Both the position numbers and the translations under genes were made by a program. From contig JABHZW010000019.1 in NCBI GenBank assembly GCA_018656005.1, forward strand, positions 1 to 41,148: DNA of 41,148 nt, in the 5' to 3' direction. This document shows positions 22,310 to 29,920 of the stretch, piece after piece; positions within the stretch are counted from its first letter, which is position 1; each line of letters begins with the position of its first letter. A model generated the notes under the pieces. The model did no database searches. It was given only the letters and a program-made list of their open reading frames with translations, and had not been told where the DNA came from. This DNA comes from Candidatus Pseudelusimicrobium marinum (GTDB lineage Bacteria > Elusimicrobiota > Elusimicrobia > Elusimicrobiales > Elusimicrobiaceae).

Positions 22310-22819
22310 ATGACAAAAAAATATTACGATTTTGAAATACCCAAAAATTTAATTTTCAATACAAGAGAATTAATAGATGTTTTACCCCTAAAATGTAGTG
22401 TAAAATTAGATGTTAAAAATTTTGAAAATATTTTAAGCAAAACCTTAAAACTAAAAGAAACAATTGTGAAATTAAATTTCACAGGTGTGGGTAAAGAGAT
22501 ATTAGCAGGTGGCATAATTGAAGGTAAAATTTCAACACAATGTTCAAGATGTCTAAAAGAAATTGAAAGCGAATTTTCTGAAGAATTTTACGAAACACTA
22601 TCGACTACTGCTAAAGAAATTGATATAATGAATATAATACAACAAACCTTAGCGCTTGCTAATGAAATACAATATTTGTGTTCCAGCGAGTGTAAAGGGT
22701 TGTGTTTTATATGTGGTGAAAATCAAAATATAAAAAAATGTAAATGCGAGGAGAAGAAACAATCTCCATTCGCAGTTTTAAAAGATAAATTTGACAAGAA
22801 AAATAAAAAAGAAAAGTAA
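22310..22819 (+). CDS. YceD/DUF177 family protein
   Basis: The 169-residue protein matches the YceD (DUF177) family, which almost always precedes rpmF and has been linked to 23S rRNA/ribosome accumulation. The central 'CSRCLKEIESEFSEEFYETL' and the C-terminal 'CSSECKGLCFICGENQNIKK' plus CKC supply Cys pairs that could bind zinc. It follows nadE by 6 bp and leads to rpmF across the second 136-bp repeat element. The Lys-rich end is normal for the family. Its molecular activity is not known from sequence. Confidence 0.88.
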   Translation: MTKKYYDFEIPKNLIFNTRELIDVLPLKCSVKLDVKNFENILSKTLKLKETIVKLNFTGVGKEILAGGIIEGKISTQCSRCLKEIESEFSEEFYETLSTTAKEIDIMNIIQQTLALANEIQYLCSSECKGLCFICGENQNIKKCKCEEKKQSPFAVLKDKFDKKNKKEK

Positions 22820-22825
22820 AAAATA

Positions 22826-22961
22826 ATTTTTACGAATATTTTTGTGGAAATTTTTATTTTCTTTGCGACGACTAGTAGGTACGGAGTAGCGAGCGAATGC
22901 GAGCACCCCTACTTTAGGAGCTAAAAAATAAAAATTTACCAAAAAGAGGAAGATAAAAAAT
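22826..22961 (+). repeat. 136-bp structured repeat element, copy 2 (before rpmF)
   Basis: Ends are ATTTTTAC (22826-22833) and GATAAAAAAT, whose last two bases are the first two of the rpmF ATG at 22960. The main stem is GGAAATTTTTATTTT (22846-22860) with AAAATAAAAATTTACC, one base bulged. The core GCGACGACTAGTAGG and CCTACTTTAGGAG matches copies 1 and 3. The right arm contains GAGGAAG, which serves as the rpmF ribosome site. Confidence 0.85.
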
Positions 22962-23178
22962 GCCTAATCCAAAACGGAAACACACTCGCTCACGAAGAGA
23001 TAAAAGAAGATCTGAAAACTGGAAAGTAGCACTACCAGGACAAGCAATATGTAAAAACTGTCAAGCAGTAATAAGAGCTAACACCATTTGTCAAGATTGC
23101 GGAAGCTATAAAGGTAAAGTAGAGAAAGCTCCAAAAGTAAAAACTGACAAATCAGAAGAAAATCAAGAACAAAAATAG
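22960..23178 (+). CDS. rpmF: 50S ribosomal protein L32
   Basis: L32 is a small zinc-binding protein of the large subunit. The N-terminus 'MPNPKRKHTRSRRDKRRS' is typical (MAVPKRKxSxSRRxxRR). The zinc knuckle follows as C-K-N-C and C-Q-D-C ('ICKNCQAVIRANTICQDCG'). Length (72 aa) is a little long because of an acidic/Lys-rich tail after 'GSYKGK'. The start codon is embedded in the right end of the structured repeat, and the ribosome site GAGGAAG comes from that repeat. plsX follows across another copy. Confidence 0.97.
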   Translation: MPNPKRKHTRSRRDKRRSENWKVALPGQAICKNCQAVIRANTICQDCGSYKGKVEKAPKVKTDKSEENQEQK

Positions 23179-23211
23179 TGCGAGTCGTCGCAAGACGAAA
23201 TAAAAAAATAG

Positions 23212-23348
23212 ATTTTTTACAAATATTTTGTGCTGAATTTCGGTTTTATTTCTGACGACTAGTAGGTGGGAACCACCCGAACGAAGAGAGGGAATCCTAC
23301 TTTAGGAAGAAAAAAACCGAAATTCAGCCAAAAGATGAAGGAAAAAAT
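23212..23348 (+). repeat. 137-bp structured repeat element, copy 3 (before plsX)
   Basis: Ends are ATTTTTTAC (23212-23220) and GGAAAAAAT (23340-23348), one base before the plsX ATG at 23350. The main stem is GCTGAATTTCGGTTTT with AAAACCGAAATTCAGC, so relative to copy 1 several base pairs have changed on both sides. The inner hairpin is GGTGG-GAA-CCACC against GGTGC-GAC-GCACC in copy 1, also compensatory. The core CTGACGACTAGTAGG and CCTACTTTAGGAAG is identical to copy 1. Confidence 0.87.
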
Positions 23349-23349
23349 T

Positions 23350-24363
23350 ATGAGAATTGCTATAGATGCTCAAGGCGGAGATTTTGGAATAGCCCCAAAT
23401 ATAGCGGGAGCGATAAAAGCTTCTGTCGAACTTGGTCATGAAATTATTTTAGTAGGCGACGAACAAAAAATAGAACAAGAAGTTAGGAAACATAAGCGAA
23501 GAGGCAAAATTTCCATAGTTCATGCTCCTTCAATAATAGATATGAGTGCAGATCCTGCCAAAGAATGTAAAAACAAACCAGATTCCAGTATAATGGTTGC
23601 AGCAGGACTTGTAAAAAGTAATCAAGCTGAAGGATTTATATCTGCAGGTAATTCAGGCGCTACAATGGTAGCATCTTTACTAAATATCGGTAGAATAAAG
23701 GGCATTTCTCGCCCAGCAATAGCAGTTCCACTTCCAACCCTAAACGGTTTTTCCCTATTATTAGACGCAGGTGCCAATACAGATTGTAAAGCAGAACATC
23801 TTGCTCAATTTGCATTAATGGGAAGTATTTATAGCGAAATAATCTTTGAGAAGAAAACCCCAACAATAGGTTTATTATCCGTAGGTGAAGAAGAAAGTAA
23901 AGGGAATGCTTTAATTAAAGAAACTATCCCTTATATGAAAAAAGCAGATTTCAATTATTTTGGAACTATCGAGGGAAGGGACATACCTCAAGGCATAACA
24001 GATGTTGTCGTATGCGACGGTTTTGTAGGCAATGTAGCATTAAAACTTGTTGAAGGTATGGGGAAAACTTTAATCGATATGATTAAAATCGAAATTACTA
24101 AAAACCCAATATCTTTACTTGGCGGACTACTTGCAAAAAGTGCATTCAAAAAAGTCAAAGCTAAAACAGACCCTGATACCCTCGGCGGTGCTCCACTTTT
24201 AGGCATAAACGGAAGTGTAATAATAGCACATGGTAAAAGTAATGAAAAAGCAATTTTCAATGCAATAAAGGCAGCGGGCAAATTAGCAAAACATCAAGCT
24301 AATGAAAAAATAAAAACAGCTGTAGATAAATTTAACCAATCTTTGTATTTTGAAGAAAAATAG
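23350..24363 (+). CDS. plsX: Phosphate acyltransferase PlsX
   Basis: PlsX makes acyl phosphate from acyl-ACP, the donor for the first acylation of glycerol-3-phosphate by PlsY. The family opens 'MRIAIDAQGGDFGIAPNIAG', as here, and continues 'IILVGDEQKIEQEV', 'KNKPDSSIMVAAGLV', 'GFISAGNSGATMVASLL', 'LLDAGANTDCKAEHLAQFALMG' (core LLDAGANTDCKAEHLAQF), 'DGFVGNVALKLVEG' and 'GGAPLLGINGSVIIAHG'. Length (338 aa) is normal. The ATG at 23350 is chosen. An upstream in-frame ATG at 23266 lies inside the repeat element and would add 28 unrelated residues. The ribosome site GAAGG is supplied by the repeat. Confidence 0.97.
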   Translation: MRIAIDAQGGDFGIAPNIAGAIKASVELGHEIILVGDEQKIEQEVRKHKRRGKISIVHAPSIIDMSADPAKECKNKPDSSIMVAAGLVKSNQAEGFISAGNSGATMVASLLNIGRIKGISRPAIAVPLPTLNGFSLLLDAGANTDCKAEHLAQFALMGSIYSEIIFEKKTPTIGLLSVGEEESKGNALIKETIPYMKKADFNYFGTIEGRDIPQGITDVVVCDGFVGNVALKLVEGMGKTLIDMIKIEITKNPISLLGGLLAKSAFKKVKAKTDPDTLGGAPLLGINGSVIIAHGKSNEKAIFNAIKAAGKLAKHQANEKIKTAVDKFNQSLYFEEK

Positions 24364-24422
24364 ACTATATTATATATATAAGATATTATTAGCAAAAATA
24401 TGCTAAAATTCTTAGGATAATT

Positions 24423-25169
24423 ATGATGAAAAATTTAGAAAATAAAAACACTATAATAACCGGCGGAGCGCAAGGCATAGGACTAGCTTTTGCAGAAATG
24501 TTTGCAGAGTATGGCAGTAATATATCAATATGTGATATTAACAAAGATGCTCTAAAATCTGCCAAGAAAACACTAGAAAAATATGGTGTGAAAGTTTTTG
24601 TTAAGAAAGCAGATATATCTAATTCAGAAGACTGCAATGCATTTGTTAAAGAAACAATAGAAAATTTAGGGAAAATAGATGTTTTAATTAACAATGCAGG
24701 CGTTACAAGAGACAATTTAACTGTAAGAATGTCTGAAGCAGACTGGGATTTAGTTATTAATATAAACCTAAAAGGTGCATTTTTGATAAGCAAAGTTGTG
24801 CTCACCCATATGATGAAAAATAGAAGCGGTAGCGTAGTTAATGTAGCATCAATAGCAGGGCAAGCAGGCAATGCGGGACAAGCTAATTATAGTGCCTCAA
24901 AAAGTGGGCTTATAGGTTTAACAAAAAGTTTAGCAAGAGAGTTTGCCGGAAGAAATATCCGTGTGAACGCAATAGCACCAGGATTTGTAAGAACTGCTAT
25001 GACGGAAAAACTTCCGCAAGATGTTCAGGATAAAATTTTGGCAACTATCCCGCTTAAAAGATTTGCAGAGCCACAAGACATTGCAAAAGCGGCATTATTT
25101 TTAGCAGGTGAACAATCGACATATATCACGGGTCAGGTACTTGGGATAAATGGCGGATTGTACATATAA
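24423..25169 (+). CDS. fabG: 3-oxoacyl-[acyl-carrier-protein] reductase
   Basis: FabG reduces beta-ketoacyl-ACP with NADPH in fatty-acid elongation. The Rossmann motif is 'ITGGAQGIGLAFAEMFAE'. 'INNAGVTRDNL' follows, and the catalytic Ser-Tyr-Lys set is in 'VNVASIAGQAGNAGQANYSASK' (key end NYSASK). The C-terminal part shows 'VNAIAPGFVRTAMTEKLP' and 'YITGQVLGINGGLYI', as in FabG. Length (248 aa) is standard. AGGA lies 7 bp before the first of two consecutive ATG codons. The position between plsX and acpP supports FabG over other SDR enzymes. No fabD is present between plsX and fabG, unlike many genomes. Confidence 0.95.
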   Translation: MMKNLENKNTIITGGAQGIGLAFAEMFAEYGSNISICDINKDALKSAKKTLEKYGVKVFVKKADISNSEDCNAFVKETIENLGKIDVLINNAGVTRDNLTVRMSEADWDLVININLKGAFLISKVVLTHMMKNRSGSVVNVASIAGQAGNAGQANYSASKSGLIGLTKSLAREFAGRNIRVNAIAPGFVRTAMTEKLPQDVQDKILATIPLKRFAEPQDIAKAALFLAGEQSTYITGQVLGINGGLYI

Positions 25170-25197
25170 ATTAAAAATAAATTAGAATTAAAAATTA

Positions 25198-25340
25198 ATT
25201 TTACGAAGTAGGTTTTTACTACTATTTTTCGTTTCTACGAGGCCTGAGCGAGTGCGGTGTGCATTAGCGAATACTCCGCAGGAGTAGCGGCACATAAGCG
25301 AGCGAAAACGAAGTAGAAACGGAAAAGAGGAGAAAAAAAT
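25198..25340 (+). repeat. Divergent structured element before acpP
   Basis: This has the same outer plan as the 136-bp family (ATTTTAC at the left, GAAAAAAAT running into the acpP ATG at 25339). The main stem is TTTTTCGTTTCTAC (25225-25238) with GTAGAAACGGAAAA, one G-T wobble. The interior carries 'GAGCGAG', 'AGCGAAT' and 'AGGAGTAGCGG' blocks but lacks the CTAGTAGG/CCTACTTTAGGA core. AGAGGAG in its right arm is the acpP ribosome site. Confidence 0.65.
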
Positions 25341-25581
25341 GGCTGAAAACATAGAAGAGAGAGTGAATAGCATAATAGTAGAACAACTAGGCGTAGAAGC
25401 TAGCGAAGTTAAACCTGAAGCTCAGTTTGTAAACGACCTAGGAGCAGATTCTTTAGATACAGTAGAGCTTATTATGGCTCTAGAACAAGAATTTGATGTA
25501 GAAATTCCAGACGAAGAAGCAGAAAAAATTAAAACAGTAGGTGAAGCGTTAGAATATTTGAAAAATCACGCAAAAAAATAA
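25339..25581 (+). CDS. acpP: Acyl carrier protein
   Basis: ACP carries growing acyl chains on a phosphopantetheine arm. The attachment site is Ser38 in '[20 protein letters not shown]', and the rest is the usual acidic four-helix protein (80 aa) with '[21 protein letters not shown]'. It stands between fabG and rnc, the most common bacterial order. A good AGAGGAG ribosome site, derived from the structured repeat, fits its normally high expression. rnc begins 3 bp downstream. Confidence 0.98.
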   Translation: MAENIEERVNSIIVEQLGVEASEVKPEAQFVNDLGADSLDTVELIMALEQEFDVEIPDEEAEKIKTVGEALEYLKNHAKK

Positions 25582-25584
25582 ACT

Positions 25585-26259
25585 GTGAATGCCAAAAGCA
25601 TAGAAAAAATTGAAGATATACTAAATTATACCTTTAAGAATAAAAGCATCTTAAGGGAAGCTCTTACACATAAAAGTTACAGCTCTTTAGCTAAGAAAGA
25701 AAAGTATAACGAACGCTTAGAATTCTTGGGGGATAGTGTATTAGGTTGTGTAGTAGCAGATTATGTTTTTAATAACCGTCCCGATTTTGAAGAGGGACGG
25801 TTATCTAAAATAAAGAGCAATTTAGTATCAAGAAAAAATGTATACCATTGGGCAGATAATATAAATTTGGGCAAATATTTATATTTAAGCTCAGCTGAAG
25901 TAGCTAGCGGGGGGAGAATTAGGGAAAGTATCCTCTCAAATGCTATGGAAGCAGTTTTAGGTGCCGTTTATTTAGATGCTGGATATGTAAAGGTTAAAAA
26001 AATTATCCTTACTTGGGCAGAAAATCAAGACCTTGAAGATTTTGATGACGATTTTAAAAGTGTACTTCAAGAATATATCCAAAAGAAAAACAAAAGTTTG
26101 CCAAGATATGAAGTAATTACTACAGTAGGCCCAGAACACGATAAGGTGTTTACCATAGAAGTCTATATCGACGATAAATTGCTTGGTAAGGGTAAGGGTA
26201 AGAACAAAAAATCTGCTCAGCAAAATGCAGCAAAAAATGCATTATCAAATTTAAAATAA
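25585..26259 (+). CDS. rnc: Ribonuclease III
   Basis: RNase III cuts double-stranded RNA, including rRNA precursors. The catalytic helix 'NERLEFLGDSVLGCVVADYV' carries the metal-binding Glu and Asp, with the second acidic site in 'SNAMEAVLGAVYLDAGY'. A C-terminal dsRNA-binding domain spans from about residue 150 ('DFKSVLQEYIQKKNKSLPRYEV', core LQEYIQKKN) to 'GKGKGKNKKSAQQNAAKNAL'. Length (224 aa) is normal. The start is a GTG 3 bp after acpP with no good ribosome site, so translation is probably coupled. An 11-bp perfect inverted repeat lies inside at 25772-25804. Confidence 0.97.
   Translation: MNAKSIEKIEDILNYTFKNKSILREALTHKSYSSLAKKEKYNERLEFLGDSVLGCVVADYVFNNRPDFEEGRLSKIKSNLVSRKNVYHWADNINLGKYLYLSSAEVASGGRIRESILSNAMEAVLGAVYLDAGYVKVKKIILTWAENQDLEDFDDDFKSVLQEYIQKKNKSLPRYEVITTVGPEHDKVFTIEVYIDDKLLGKGKGKNKKSAQQNAAKNALSNLK
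25772..25804. repeat. Perfect 11-bp inverted repeat inside rnc
   Basis: ATAACCGTCCC (25772-25782) and GGGACGGTTAT (25794-25804) around an 11-nt loop. It codes for the 'NNRPDFEEGRLSK' stretch, a normal part of the enzyme. Confidence 0.85.
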
Positions 26260-26274
26260 GTTTAGGGATTTTAA

Positions 26275-27285
26275 ATGAAAATTAAAAAAACACCAAAAAT
26301 TTTACTTGTCATTTTCTTTATAATACCTGTAATTATATTGCTAGCATTCACAGTTTTTAGCAATATCTCAGACAAGCTTATCGGTAAAGACAAAAAACTT
26401 AAACTAAATACCAATGTAGATTATGGTGCAAAAATAACAACAGCAATTTCTAAAGGCGACTATGCACAAGTGGAAGATATTTTTATAAGAGGGCTAGATA
26501 TTGATACCCCAAATATTAAAGGTGATTCGCCATTAATGAGTTCTATAAGATACAAACAACCCAAAATAAGAGACTTAATTTTAAGTCTATATCCAGACAT
26601 CAACAAACCCAATAAAATCGGCGACAGACCTATATTACTTGCCACCAAACAAAATGATTTTGAAACTATCAAAATATTAACCATATCCGGTGCGGATTTG
26701 AATGTAAAAAATAATTATGGATACACTCCAGTTTTAGCAAGTATAAATTTGGGTAATAAAGATATGGCAAGACATTTTATAACCTATGGTTCAACCGCTG
26801 GCATAAATTCTGATAATTTTTTTAAATACATCGCTAAAAAAAATATGCTTGGTATAGAAGTATTTTTAATAGGTGGTATAAGCCCAAATGTGTTTGATAG
26901 TAGTGGTAATACCGCATTAATAATAGCCAGTGCAAATGGCGATGGTAAACTTGTAAGTTTGATGTTAAAGTATAAAGCAAATTTAAATATAGTTAATAAA
27001 TATGGCACAAGTGCCTTGATATATTCTGTGATGAAAGAGAATAAACAAATTGCAAAATATTTAGTAAATAAAGGTGCTGATGTTAATATAATTAATAAAA
27101 AAGGCGAGACTGCAATTTTCTGGGCATCGTATCACGGCTACGACGATATTGTTAAACTTTTATTAGAAAAAAATGCTAATCCTACCGTAAAAACCAAAAA
27201 AGGAATAACTCCTTATGGTATCGCTGAAAAAAGATATCAAAAAAAAGTAATAAGATTATTTAGAAAATATAATATAAGAAGTTAA
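26275..27285 (+). CDS. Membrane-anchored ankyrin-repeat protein
   Basis: A 336-residue protein with one N-terminal membrane segment (about residues 10-31) and then an array of about seven ankyrin repeats. Clear units include 'IGDRPILLATKQNDFETIKI', 'YGYTPVLASINLGNKDMARH', 'SGNTALIIASANGDGKLVSL', 'YGTSALIYSVMKENKQIAKY' and 'KGETAIFWASYHGYDDIVKL'. The repeats face the periplasm or cytoplasm depending on orientation; with few basic residues after the anchor and a Lys start, a periplasmic location is plausible. Ankyrin repeats mediate protein contacts. In free-living bacteria they are not by themselves a sign of host effectors. It starts 15 bp after rnc and no terminator follows, so read-through into the next region is possible. 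Confidence 0.85.
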   Translation: MKIKKTPKILLVIFFIIPVIILLAFTVFSNISDKLIGKDKKLKLNTNVDYGAKITTAISKGDYAQVEDIFIRGLDIDTPNIKGDSPLMSSIRYKQPKIRDLILSLYPDINKPNKIGDRPILLATKQNDFETIKILTISGADLNVKNNYGYTPVLASINLGNKDMARHFITYGSTAGINSDNFFKYIAKKNMLGIEVFLIGGISPNVFDSSGNTALIIASANGDGKLVSLMLKYKANLNIVNKYGTSALIYSVMKENKQIAKYLVNKGADVNIINKKGETAIFWASYHGYDDIVKLLLEKNANPTVKTKKGITPYGIAEKRYQKKVIRLFRKYNIRS

Positions 27286-27305
27286 CTAGTACTTTTGGGT
27301 CTTGT
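27284..27305 (+). promoter_or_regulatory. Conserved promoter motif, copy 1
   Basis: A 22-bp sequence beginning AACTAGTACTTTTGG and ending GTCTTGT is identical to 29899-29920. Its end overlaps a -35-like TTGTTA (27302-27307). A TGG-TATACT extended -10 (27324-27329) follows after 16 bp. It overlaps the last two bases of the ankyrin-gene stop. Confidence 0.75.
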
Positions 27306-27329
27306 TAAAATCTGTACAGATGGTATACT
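27302..27329 (+). promoter_or_regulatory. Predicted promoter of the secreted helical protein at 27377
   Basis: TTGTTA, 16-bp spacer, TATACT with an upstream TGG. The start codon lies ~48 bp further, with AGAGAGG 6 bp before it. Confidence 0.6.
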
Positions 27330-27376
27330 TATATTGACATCCTATGATATCCCAATAAAAATAAAGAGAGGTAAAT

Positions 27377-28093
27377 ATGAAAAACATAATAAAAATTACA
27401 TTAGCTTTGGTATTAATACCAGCTATATTTTGCACAGTACTTAATGCTCAAAATGTTGAAGATATTCAAAAACGAGAAGCAATAATTTTAAACTCTGCAG
27501 AAACTGGATATATTTATGACATGGTAGATGAGGCCTTGGGTCCAACGCAGAGGGATCAGAAAATAAATGTAAACCCTTTAGATGAAAATGACGTTTCAGC
27601 ATTTGAAATTGCTTTAAAGAATAAAAACTACTTGATAGCTGAATATATATTAACCGCTGAAAAAATTCAAACACTTAGAAAATATCAGCTATATTCAGAT
27701 GAAGAGGATGATTATTATTCTCATTTTGATAAAAATAGACAAATTGTATTTAAAAAAGACACAATGAAAGACGAGATCAAAAAACTAGAAAAAGAGAAAG
27801 AAAAATTAGAACAAGAATTGTCTAAAAGAATGCGAAAAGAAGAAAGGAAAACAAAAACAATAGAATTAAGAGTATTAGAGAAAACCCTTGCGGAAGCAAA
27901 AATAAACTACGTTATTGAAATAAATAGGAACGAAAAAGCATTTGATAAACTATACCAATCTATAGCAGATGAAATTAATACATTAAAAAAAAGACAAGAG
28001 CAAATAATATCAGAGTGGGGAGAAAACCTAAAAAGATATAGACTAGAAAAAGAAGGAAAACCAATTGATACAAGCAATATTTTTGGAAATTAA
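27377..28093 (+). CDS. Secreted coiled-coil protein of unknown function
   Basis: No family recognised. Residues 1-24 are a signal peptide (IIKITLALVLIPAIFCTVLNAQ, cleavage likely after NAQ or LNA). The mature 214 residues are nearly all helical and charged. A central heptad-like stretch includes 'KDEIKKLEKEKEKLEQELSK' and 'RKTKTIELRVLEKTLAEAK', so a coiled coil is likely. A short low-charge tail 'DTSNIFGN' ends it. It is probably periplasmic or surface-attached. It has its own promoter sharing a 22-bp motif with the gene at 29978 and its own strong terminator, so it is a single-gene unit. Confidence 0.8.
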   Translation: MKNIIKITLALVLIPAIFCTVLNAQNVEDIQKREAIILNSAETGYIYDMVDEALGPTQRDQKINVNPLDENDVSAFEIALKNKNYLIAEYILTAEKIQTLRKYQLYSDEEDDYYSHFDKNRQIVFKKDTMKDEIKKLEKEKEKLEQELSKRMRKEERKTKTIELRVLEKTLAEAKINYVIEINRNEKAFDKLYQSIADEINTLKKRQEQIISEWGENLKRYRLEKEGKPIDTSNIFGN

Positions 28094-28121
28094 TAAAATA
28101 ATTTCTTCACAGTTTTAAACT

Positions 28122-28152
28122 AAAAACCCCGTTCGTTGTGAACGGGGTTTTA
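28122..28152 (+). terminator. Rho-independent terminator
   Basis: AAAAACCCCGTTC, loop GTTGT, GAACGGGGTTTT ends the secreted coiled-coil gene. Confidence 0.92.
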
Positions 28153-28213
28153 TAATTTCTGTTTTCCCACTTTTTTAAAAGGGGGAATAAAAAGGGGGAT
28201 TTATTTATTTAAT

Positions 28214-28526
28214 GAGATTGCCACATCGCTATCGCTCTTCGCAATGACAAAGTAGATAATTCTAGATTGCGGATCAAGTCCGCAATGACAAGGAATTTTA
28301 ATGAGATTGCCACAAAATTTTTTCTAGATTGCCACATCGCTATCGCTCTTCGCAATGACAAGTTTTTATACAGCACAGGTTTTAAAATCGCTCCCGAAGG
28401 GAACGAGTATTTTTACATTGTCATCTTGAGCGGAGGCATAAGCCGTAGTCGAAAGATCTTGGTATTTTAGTGTAAAGTTAAAGACAAAGATTCTTCGACT
28501 TCACTTCGTTTCGCTCAGAATGACAA
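28214..28526. repeat. Cluster of dispersed palindromic repeats (REP-like)
   Basis: The 28153-28532 gap contains no gene. Units read AGATTGCCACATCGCTATCG-CTCTTCGCAATGACA (28216-28249 and 28327-28360), AGATTGCGGATCAAGTCCGC-AATGACA (28264-28290), GTCATCTTGAGCGGAGGC (28430-28447, continuing to AAGATCTT), and GATTCTTCGACTTCAC-TTCG to CAGAATGACA (28489-28526). A further short repeat, GGGGGAATAAAAAGGGGGAT, lies at ~28180-28200. Similar short repeats are seen in many unrelated gut and environmental genomes. They may act as mRNA 3' hairpins for the converging genes. Confidence 0.82.
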
Positions 28527-28532
28527 ATGAAT

Positions 28533-29837
28533 TTATGGTTTTATTCTATCCATTAATCTTGGAAATGGAATAGTCTCGCGAACATGTGGAAGCCCACAAA
28601 TCCAACCAACCGTTCTTTCTAAACCAAGTCCAAATCCAGCATGTGGTACTGTTCCATACTTTCGCAAATCAAGATACCATTCAAATGCTTCCATCGATAA
28701 TTTATGCTCTTTAATTCGTTCTACTAATTTATCGTAATCGGTTTCTCTTTCGCTACCACCAACAATTTCACCTGCACCTTCTGGTCCGATAATATCCATA
28801 CCAAGTGCTAGTTTATCGTCGTTAGCATCTCTTTTCATATAAAAAGATTTTATCGCAGCAGGATACCTGTGAATAATTACAGGTTTATCAAACTCGTTTG
28901 AAATTATTGTTTCTTCATCTGCCCCAAGATCTTCACCCCATTTTGTTGGGTTACCTTTTTTCTTCAAAATTTCTATTGCTTCTGTATAAGTTATTCTTGG
29001 GAATGGGGGAACAATTGCTTCTAATTTAGAAATATCCCTTTCCAAAATTTTAAGCTCTTCTTTTCTGTTTTTGACAACTTGCTGAACCACATAAGATATA
29101 AAATTTTCTGCAACTTCCATATCCATTTCAAGATCGTGATAAGCCATTTCAGGTTCTACCATCCAAAATTCTGTTAAGTGGCGACGGGTTTTAGATTTTT
29201 CCGCCCTAAATGTAGGACCAAACACATAAACCTTACCAAGTGCCATTGCACCCGCTTCGCCGTATAACTGACCGCTTTGAGTCAAATATGCCTTGCTGTC
29301 AAAATAATTTGTTTCAAATAGGTTGCTTGTGCCTTCGCATGCGTTTGGTGTGAAAATTGGAGCATCCATACTGATAAACCCTTCTTTTCTGAAAAATTCT
29401 CGTATTGCGAAGATAATTTCGTCCCTAATCTTTAAAATTGCCACCTGTCTGGAAGAGCGAAGCCATAAATGACGATTATCCATCAAAAATGCTACCCCGT
29501 GGTCTTTATTGGATATTGGGTAATCTTTGGACTCGCCTACTATTTTTAGCTCTTTTATGCCTATTTCGTAGCCAAGGGTGGAGCGTTTATCCTCTTTTAC
29601 TTCGCCGATTACAACAATAGAGGTTTCTTGGGATAATTTATCTGCTGTTTCAAAAGCTTCTTCTGATACATCTCCCTTAAACATCACACATTGTATAATA
29701 CCGCTACCATCTCTCACTTGTAAGAAATGTAATTTTCCACTAGACCGCTTGTTAGCCAGCCAGCCCATTATTGTTATAGTTTTGCCAGCATATTTGGCAA
29801 TGTCTTTTATATAAACTTTATTTTTCATGTCCTTCAT
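28533..29837 (-). CDS. asnS: Asparaginyl-tRNA synthetase
   Basis: This class IIb enzyme charges tRNA-Asn. The N-terminal OB-fold reads '[20 protein letters not shown]' and '[20 protein letters not shown]'. Motif 1 lies around '[22 protein letters not shown]'. Motif 2 is '[26 protein letters not shown]' (core [16 protein letters not shown]). Motif 3 is '[23 protein letters not shown]' (core GFGLGLERT). The '[11 protein letters not shown]' wording separates AsnRS from AspRS. I use the ATG at 29837, which lies 7 bp from a TATAAT -10 (complement of 29845-29850), so the mRNA may be leaderless. An ATG at 29828 is possible, and the frame extends to 29876. With a separate aspS in the window, Asn-tRNA is made directly. 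Confidence 0.96.
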   Translation of the reverse strand: MKDMKNKVYIKDIAKYAGKTITIMGWLANKRSSGKLHFLQVRDGSGIIQCVMFKGDVSEEAFETADKLSQETSIVVIGEVKEDKRSTLGYEIGIKELKIVGESKDYPISNKDHGVAFLMDNRHLWLRSSRQVAILKIRDEIIFAIREFFRKEGFISMDAPIFTPNACEGTSNLFETNYFDSKAYLTQSGQLYGEAGAMALGKVYVFGPTFRAEKSKTRRHLTEFWMVEPEMAYHDLEMDMEVAENFISYVVQQVVKNRKEELKILERDISKLEAIVPPFPRITYTEAIEILKKKGNPTKWGEDLGADEETIISNEFDKPVIIHRYPAAIKSFYMKRDANDDKLALGMDIIGPEGAGEIVGGSERETDYDKLVERIKEHKLSMEAFEWYLDLRKYGTVPHAGFGLGLERTVGWICGLPHVRETIPFPRLMDRIKP

Positions 29838-29844
29838 AATGAAT

Positions 29845-29850
29845 ATTATA
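29845..29850 (-). promoter_or_regulatory. Likely -10 element of asnS
   Basis: The complement reads TATAAT with no convincing -35. A start site ~7 bp downstream would fall on or next to the ATG at 29837. Confidence 0.5.
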
Positions 29851-29898
29851 GCAAAATTTCTGATCGAGTTTCCCAAGTAGTACTTATTTACTACACAA

Positions 29899-29920
29899 AA
29901 CTAGTACTTTTGGGTCTTGT
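29899..29920 (+). promoter_or_regulatory. Conserved promoter motif, copy 2
   Basis: The same 22 bp as at 27284-27305. Its end overlaps TTGTGC (29917-29922), the likely -35 of the gene at 29978. Confidence 0.75.

Noticed and set aside
23266-23349. N-terminal extension of PlsX from an upstream ATG
   Set aside because: The extension lies wholly in the structured repeat, is unrelated to the family, and the standard start at 23350 has its own ribosome site.
26275-27285. Ankyrin-repeat protein as a host-directed effector
   Set aside because: It has an N-terminal membrane anchor and sits in a housekeeping cluster; ankyrin repeats alone do not show secretion into a host.
28267-28470. Short open frame of 67 codons on the plus strand
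   Set aside because: It consists of the palindromic repeat units, and its translation is repeat-derived with no ribosome site.
28214-28526. CRISPR array
   Set aside because: Repeat units are few, differ in length and family, occur in both orientations, and are not regularly spaced; no cas genes are present.
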